In this document: in pieces, positions 56,701 to 64,000 of the stretch
Position numbering within the stretch: the first letter of the stretch is position 1
How the letters are laid out: every line of letters starts with the position of its first letter
DNA from: Apteryx mantelli
Taxonomy: Eukaryota; Chordata; Aves; Apterygiformes; Apterygidae
Length of the DNA: 64,000 bases
NCBI RefSeq assembly: GCF_036417845.1
Contig: NC_089978.1
Span: forward strand, 86,050,007 to 86,114,006
Direction: 5' to 3'
Program-made: the position numbers and the translations under genes
The notes under the pieces: model-generated
What the model saw: the letters and a program-made list of their open reading frames with translations, nothing else
What the model was told of the DNA's origin: nothing
The model's database searches: none

Positions 56701-59663
56701 AAAAAAACACAAAATACTGCATAAAGTAATGAATTTTTCTTCTTTTTAAGCAAAACAAAAATTTCAAGGGCCTTTATTTAACCCAACAATAAAACAAGGA
56801 ATCTGTTATTGATATGCGTAATACTGATTCTCATAATTAATTTGATTTGTATGAAATGAATGTTATAGCTATAAAACAGAAAGCTGATATTTTTATGCAT
56901 GGTTTGGCAGAAATTATACACCTTATTGCTCAGTTTTCTGACAAAATACAATTTTTTTACGCAGAAAGCCATCTGTGTGTATTCAGTTGGGAAAAACTAT
57001 CTTTCAGCCTTCTTTAAAGGCAAGAAATTCAGTGCTGCTTATCTGAGCAATAAGCAATCCCCTGAATGTTAAATGTGTGGCCCTTATTGTTAGTGCTAGG
57101 CATCATGATGACAACGGGGTAGCTTACCCGCTCCATCCTGGGAAACCAAAGCAGGTGCTGTGCCTATGTCATTCTTCCATAAATCACTGGAGCTCTCTTA
57201 TGTTGCCCTTTCCAAGAGGAAGGAGGCAGCAGTTCAAGGAGGTTAAGGAATATTTAGATGACATTATTCAAAACTGAAGGCTTTCTGCCCCTTTACTGAA
57301 TTATTTGTGCTATCCTTAGTCTTTTTCCCTTTTTTTTTTTAATGATATCATCTTTATACAAGTTGCTATCTTTTAAGCCTGAAAAATATGCATATAAAGA
57401 GATAGCTGATTCGAGTCTTCTGGAAATTCGCATTTATTTAGCATCGTAAAAAGATGGTCTTGGTGTAAGCATGTGGTTCGCCTGGCTATAAAGTGTATTT
57501 TAGTTTGGATAGCTCAGCTGTGCTCAGCCTGCAGACATGTAGCACAAAGAGCTCAGACAGCCTGTTGCCCGGGCTGTAAGTCGGCTATTTCGGAGGAGCG
57601 CTGGTTTGGTGGCAGGGCATCCCACTGGCCCCTGGAAGGAGAGGTGCTACTAGGATAGCCCATGGGCCAAACTCATCTCCAAATCCCACCCCAGCCCCCC
57701 CCCAAGTGCTGTTAGCTCAAGACAGCATTACAGTTCCCATATAATTTATTTCTCCTCTGTAATAGTTTCACTAGAAAGCCTGAAGTTTAGCCACACAGAC
57801 CGCCTTTAATCGTGTTAGTATGATTGGTACTGATTAACAAAGAGCCCATTAGTGGACCTGGACCTGGATGTGGAGTTACGCTTAGCCCGTGAGTCCTTAC
57901 CTACCATCTGCATAGGTCTTCTCACAGAGGGGACAAAAGAGGTGGTGGCACAATGAATTGTAATGTTCATCAATGCTGGCTGTCTGGATGAGTACCTATG
58001 TGCCTACTTTGCATTTCATAATAATTGATCACTCTGTGGCAACTGTAAAATCTTTTAAGAATAGAGATTAAATATCACTCTGCTTTATGCCAAGATTATC
58101 AATGAAGACTTTATCTAATTTTATATTAAAATCACATCCAAAACTCATTTTAAAAGTGCCTAATTGCTTGTTTCTGGAAATAGCTGCTTCAGAAGATTTC
58201 TGTGATTAGTTTGACTATTTTACCATAAGTGGATATGAATTAAAGAGAACTGATCATAGAATTCTTTTGAAATAAAGGAATTAATCTATCTTAATGTAAA
58301 TTAATTACACTTCACGCTGAAATGCCTGCCTCATGATGAACATCTTTTCACTACAAAGTGCTGCTGTGTGTTTTCAAGACCAGTCAGTCCCTTAGGTCAA
58401 TATAGTATATTGCTCTGAAATTCACAGGTCTGGGCTTTGCGTCAGCACTTTTAACTCTAGAGTCAGACAGCATATTACTGCTGTTCAGTCCACCATAACA
58501 CATAAGCATTTCACTCATCTTCCACAGTTGCTTTTCAGTGGGAGGTGGGTGTGACACAAGTCTCCGCGCTATGAGGCAGAGAACAATAATTGTAACATCC
58601 ATCTAGTGAACAGGTTTTTCGTCCAAAGGGTTCAAGCATGTTGCCAAAAAAAAGTGATGTTTTCATCCGTGTTTTATGGCAAGCCTAAAATAATGCCAAA
58701 GAAAGTAGAAATGGCTTGTCTGCCAACCCCGGAGGTCAGTGACAGAGCTGAGCATCACCCCCAGGATAGGATGCTTCTTTGAGGCTCCAAACCCCAGCCC
58801 TGCATCACCTGGGGGCACTTCTAGGTGGTCATCCCTCCTGTTTTGGACACCCCCCTTTGTATGAGACAAGGTGCCTTGTCTCTCTCCATTGACCACCCAG
58901 ACCAGTTCTACATGACTGGCTCAGGCTAGATGCCTTATTTTGGAAGGGGTAATGTCAGCCAAGCCAAACCCCACCACAGCTGCCTAGCCCCAGCCCACGC
59001 TCCCTCCTCACCAGTCAGCATCAGCACCCTCTACAAGGCTGCAAGCAAGGCCCAGGTCTCCTGTTCTTACTAGCTGCTGCTTGTATCCCTGCCAAAACTA
59101 TCCCATGGCCACATCAGTCAGGCCATTAAGATGGTTTACAAGGAGAAGAGGCTTTTCCTTCTCCTTAATTGGACCATGCATGTGCCTGTCCAAGATGCAG
59201 ACTTGGGCACAGGCCCATCCTGCCTAGCTGGAGGCACCTTACTGGGCTGCAAAGGGACCTCTCCAGAGTGGGGTTCAGCCCTCTGCCCGATTTGCTGATC
59301 CGCTGGAGCTGTCTAGCCCCCCGTGGGCATTATAGAGGGCTACCTGTTGTGAATATACCCCTAATGGCAATGTTCATGCTTTGGGATGAATCTAGGCCTC
59401 TTACTCAAGCTTTGTTACACCATAAGTGTGTCTAAGAAGGACCACAGCAGAAGTCTGTCTCCCCTGCACCATGTGGTTACTCATGTAGCACACTGAGTGG
59501 GAGGAAGACCCAGAAGAAAAATGCATTATTCCTATAGGCTCACTCAGGAGAAGACAGTGGAAAAGCCAGAAAAATCTTAGATCAATCTCGTGTCTACAGT
59601 GCTTACAGTTTTGCTATCTATGCCACAGGTTGAAGGTGAAGGCCAAAACAGGGCAGCTTATTG

Positions 59664-59695
59664 CAGACCAATGGCTAAACACAGCCATTGGTCTG
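59664..59695. repeat. Perfect 13-bp inverted repeat with 6-nt loop
   Basis: CAGACCAATGGCT at 59664-59676 is followed by AAACAC and then the exact inverse AGCCATTGGTCTG at 59683-59695. Each arm carries a CCAAT pentamer, one on each strand. The structure is too short for a microRNA precursor and is not followed by a T run. Confidence 0.9.
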
Positions 59696-61260
59696 ATGCA
59701 CACAAATATTGTATTGACCATGTAAAAGACAAACTGTGGGAACAAAATAATTTATTGACAGCCAGAGGGAAATGTCATGCGCTTTGGGAAAGCTGGATGT
59801 TTTTCTCACTGTCAGTGTTGTATTGTATTTCTGGAAAGAGGTAAGTCATGCTGTACAATCTGAGGGCCAGAGGCCAGGCTGCAAAGAAAACCTCTCATTT
59901 TTCAACTTCCTTCACTCAGTGGTTAGGAGTCTCAAAAGGAACCCATCTCATTTCCAAGAAGCAGAGCCGTGTGAATGACAGGTGAGCACTGGACTCCAGA
60001 AAGGCATTTCAAGTTCAGTTGGTTGCTCCCAGAGCAAAAATCAACGTGCTTTTAGTTGTTCTGAATGTGCTGAATGTGCATTTAGGACCAGTTTTGGGCA
60101 GTCTAGAACAAGCCAGGAATCAGTTCAGGAAGCATGGTGATCCATTGCCATGATGCACACTTTAGCAGTATCTTAAAAAGACCATACAGTATTTGCTTTT
60201 TATAAAAATTATGACAGAGAGAACCAGTTACATATTATAGATTACCTTTATTAGCAGTTCACTCTGAAGATAGCTGAAAGACACAACCCACTTTGTATCA
60301 TTTTGCAGGCACGTATGTCCGAGAGCTTAGTTATGAACTAAAACACTGTACAGATTTCATAAAGTATGTGTAATTTTAATATCTCCTCTGAATATTACTT
60401 ATTGCTTTGTAAAGTAATGTATGTATGCATTCAACCATCTGTCTAGAATACAAATGTCTTGAATTACTGTGTACAGAGGCAATGCACTTTATTTTACTTG
60501 AAACACACTTTGCTTTCTCTTTTCCAGATGCCGTGTAATCTGGTTGAAAACCACTGAAAAATAATTTTCTTATCAAATTAAAATTTGCATAACTGTTAAT
60601 GTTTCAGCTTCCTTGAAATGACATTTAGAAGAGAATTTATAAGAAAAAAGTCAAAATGCTAAAGCATCTCTGTTCTCATTTGGGTTTTTTTTGCCTTTGG
60701 ATATATTTTCTAATTTTATATACCATGCTTTTAAAAATGCTCATGAATGGCCTCTATAGAAATATGGACTCAAGTTGAACACTCTATCAAAAGGCAAATA
60801 TTGAATTACACAAAGTTTACAGCTAATAAAGCATGATAGATGAAATAACAAGGCTTCTGTTGCTTTTTAGTTAGAAGAAATCTCAAGTTTGATAAATGTG
60901 TTTATTCTCTTGCTTTTTTGTAAATTATCGGGCATGAAAAAGGTTTATCTTCCAATGACCAAATAGATAAAGGCAGAGCCACTGTCACAAACCCCTCAGG
61001 AAATCTCTTTTCCCTCTGTGAGTGTTTATCCTGGGTCCAGTTTGCTCCTGCGGCAACATTCTGGACCAACAACGGATTTACAGACACTAAGGATCTGGCA
61101 GCTGTTTTTTTTAATTTTTAGTGCTCTCATTTCTGCCCCCATTGATGCAATGTGGCAACGGTGGTGCTGATGCAGCGCAAGGGGACCAGGGAATGGGGCA
61201 GAGGACAGACAAGGCCACTACCAGGAAGGGCAACAAAGAGCTGCTGTCAGTGTTGCCTGT

Positions 61261-61274
61261 AAAAAAAAAAAAAA
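61261..61274. repeat. Poly-A tract
   Basis: A 14-base A run. No retroposed source sequence is recognised next to it. Confidence 0.8.
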
Positions 61275-64000
61275 GGCTAAGAGCAATTGCTTTGGAGTAA
61301 CTGAATGCACCTAACAATTAATGGCTGTGAAACTCAGCTGCATGAGATTGATTAATTGAAGGAAAAATAGAGAGGCATGTTATGGAAGTTCTCCTGTGCT
61401 ACATTGACATCAGTGGTCTTGGTGTCTGGCTCACCAAAAAAAAACCCAAAACCATGAGTGGTCTTTGGTTTAACTGTTGCACTTCGAGTACCTGCTACAT
61501 AACAATCTGAGTCCTCAGAGAACCAGTTACAGCTTGCAGCTTGAAGGAAACAGAGCTCTTGTTAAACATTATTGCATTTTAGATCATCAGTCTATTTCAC
61601 CACGCATTTAACAGTCTTTTCCATCCTTATTACAAACAGCTTTGCGAGCTGAACGCAGACATTAGGTGTGCTAAGAGTGCTGCAGGAGGCAGAATGTCAT
61701 ATTAATAGATGCTGTTTGAGTCCTTCATATTTCAGTTTCTTCTATTTGGCATCGTTTGATTCAGATTTATATTGCTGCTCACATTTTGTTCCATGTTTGA
61801 CTTACAATTAATAATACTATCTAAAGCTTAAACAGTATAGGTAACTCACACAGGACTGTTTACGGGAGGAGTTCTCTTTACACATGAGCTCTATCTGCTA
61901 ACCATTTAAAACTTGTTTTTTTTTTCTGCCCATTGGTTACAGTTTCATTATATATTTTTACACTAAACTCCTTATCTTACCGCATTTTCATGCAAATGAT
62001 GGGTGCATTATAATAATAAAGACCATAAAATAGTCAGAATAATACATTTGAGTAGGTATTTTCAGACACGGTACAGGTATCAAAACTCAGACTTTTCAGT
62101 GTGAATGTGACGTGAAAAAGTATGGAGCTTGATAATCTCCAATTCAAATGTCTTTAATGTAGCACTCTACACAAATCAGAAAGTCCCTGATGCTCCTTGG
62201 AAAACCTGCAGTATGAAGAAAAGTGTTGCAAGATCTCTCATAACACCGCATTTGTTGAAGTGTCAGGACACTGCAAATTCTACATAGCTGTGGTCTGGTT
62301 TCTTTCTGCTAAGGCAAACAAGGCTATTACAAATTGTGTTGGCAAATCAGTAATCTCATGAACTGCACACATGAAAGAATAATGAAATAACTAAGTGTCT
62401 TTCCGTAGTTACAAAGAGAGAGATTTTAAAAGAGATCTGGATGCCCACTGACATTTTCAACAGTCCTGGAGTATGTGAAATAATCTGAACAGCTTTAAAA
62501 TGTGAATGGGACATTAGATATTAACACCAGATTATATCTGATAAAATGAAATTAAATTGGTTTTCAATCAGCCTTAGGAAATTTTTGTACCTTTGAATGG
62601 CAGCATACATTAGCAATTCTTGAACAGCTTCATTATACAATGGCTGGAAAGCATTGCCTTACATCACCTAAAGTTACTTGCAGATAGTAGAAATGCTCCA
62701 GATCTAAGAAAATCATAGCAGAAATGGAAATATACCATGAATTCCTCAATATTAACATTATTGACCTTGATCTATATAGAACATTTAGTGACCTTACCTG
62801 ATGTGTGCAGAACTTCTGCCTCTACCCACTAATAATTGTCTTTGTTTCTGTGTCCAGTGTTAGCATTAATTACCAGTTCACAAACATTTCCATTTGCATG
62901 ATAGGTCTTGCAGACACTTCTTGCTGGGAAAATATATTTTGGTAGATTGAGGTGTTTCCTATGACACACTTGGGGATTTATTAAGATACCAATTAAGAAA
63001 ATACTTCAAATCTCCACCTAGAAACTCCTCAGATTACTGAGTTTTATTATGTTTTCTGCCACCAGTTTAAAGGAGACCCTTAACGGGCCATAGAAATAAT
63101 GAAGCTTCTTTTGCCAAACATTTATATTAGGAGGATTAGCTGTGCCCTCATTCAGGGTTGTTCAAATGCGACCGAGAATATTTTTACTGAGACTTACACT
63201 AGGGTCCTTTAGGCCACTTAATCAGTTCAGTTTCATTAATGTGATTTAGGACTGATTCTTATGCTTTCCCCATCCCCTCTCAATGTAAGGCACAGTCCAG
63301 CAAAGTACTGTGTAACCCCAGCTAACCCCCCAGTAACCCTCAGTAACTCCAGCTGCTATTTAATCCTGTTGGAGCAGAGAAAATTGTGCAGGACTGGCCT
63401 TTGACTCAGGTAGGTTATTATTTTCTTTACTACCAGTATGAATTTATTACTAGTAACTGTCTATAAATCTGTTAAAATTCCAGGAGAAACTCCAGTAACA
63501 TTGGGATTGGAGCTTTCATCTGAGAAGGGAAGAGCTTCTGTACATTTGCATACACACACAAATAGATCTTAGTACTGTAAAATTAGAACTAAGGGGGAGG
63601 ATCTGCAAATGCATTCTCTTGCACTGAGAAAGAAAATCTAATGCAGGGTGTTGGAAGAAACACCAAATATATATTAGTTTTATTAGAACCCTATTTTTTC
63701 CAAACCAAGAATGATTAAAGATTTGCAGCAAAAATGACAAGATTAAGTTTTAACAAAAAAGTGCTCTTCTTGCTATCTCTTCAGACTAGAATAATGTTTT
63801 ATTCTACAAAGCCTAGCCAATAAATACAACTTTTCCATAAACAAAAATGAGCTTATGCGGCAAAGGCTAAATGAAATGCTGCTGCAGCTGAGTTGCAATG
63901 TGTCAGCAGTTGAGACATTTGAGCTGAGACATTTCCAATGTTGGAGATAAAGTGCTCCCTATGGAAAGGAAATGTTTCCTATTCGTTCAATCTAGTCTTA

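Larger units (their letters stand above)
53391..64000. other. Downstream intergenic DNA, no gene seen
   Basis: No exon with family motifs, RNA gene or clear mobile element was recognised. Notable points are a near-tandem repeat at 53670-53702, an A-rich tract at about 55531-55551, a GC-richer patch at about 58.7-59.35 kb, the hairpin at 59664-59695 and a 14-base A run at 61261-61274. The minus-strand frame 55745-55963 (72 residues) has no recognised homologue. Confidence 0.6.

Noticed and set aside
63311..63355. Repeated GTAACCC / CTAACCC units, suggesting an interstitial telomeric repeat
   Set aside because: Spacing is irregular and there is no run of exact TTAGGG/CCCTAA hexamers.
1..64000. 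CRISPR arrays, operons, prokaryotic defence systems or endogenous retroviruses
   Set aside because: The DNA is vertebrate, with spliced genes and LINE/SINE relics. No direct-repeat arrays, no LTR pairs and no viral gene motifs were seen.

Overview
This window is non-coding-rich vertebrate DNA that carries one protein-coding gene, the gastrin-releasing peptide receptor GRPR, on the plus strand. It has three coding exons: 29311-29729, 47989-48340 and 52322-52714. They join in frame into a 387-residue receptor of the bombesin family. Every other open frame is short and isolated, and none shows family motifs.

The organism looks like a sauropsid, most likely a bird. I see no primate or rodent SINEs and no L1-type LINEs. 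The interspersed repeats I recognise are old amniote or sauropsid types: antisense CR1/L3 LINE relics, one sense L2-type LINE relic, one MIR SINE, and several small repeats built on short palindromic cores. The receptor differs from mammalian GRPR mainly at its two ends. The species cannot be named from the sequence alone.

Layout. From 1 to about 28.7 kb is gene-poor upstream DNA with relics at about 9.8 kb (palindromic repeat), 18.9 kb (palindromic repeat), 19.5-20.1 kb (CR1/L3), 23.3-24.2 kb (L2), 25.7 kb (palindromic repeat), 25.9-26.1 kb (MIR) and 26.9-27.1 kb (CR1 end). From about 28.75 to 29.31 kb is the probable promoter and leader region, with a CRE-like site and several upstream ATGs; two of these open short frames that read like signal peptides. 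From 29.3 to 52.7 kb is GRPR, with an 18.3-kb first intron that interrupts the Arg codon of the DRY motif and a 4.0-kb second intron in the third cytoplasmic loop. From 52.7 to about 53.4 kb is the 3' UTR, with a CA repeat and two AATAAA signals. From 53.4 to 64 kb is gene-free downstream DNA whose most distinctive feature is a perfect 13-bp hairpin near 59.7 kb.

The gene product is expected to sit in the plasma membrane, bind GRP/bombesin-type peptides and signal mainly through Gq. No gene cluster or novel multi-gene system is visible. The points most worth checking are the upstream ORFs in the GRPR leader, the hairpin at 59664-59695, and the fragmented CR1 relics in intron 1.
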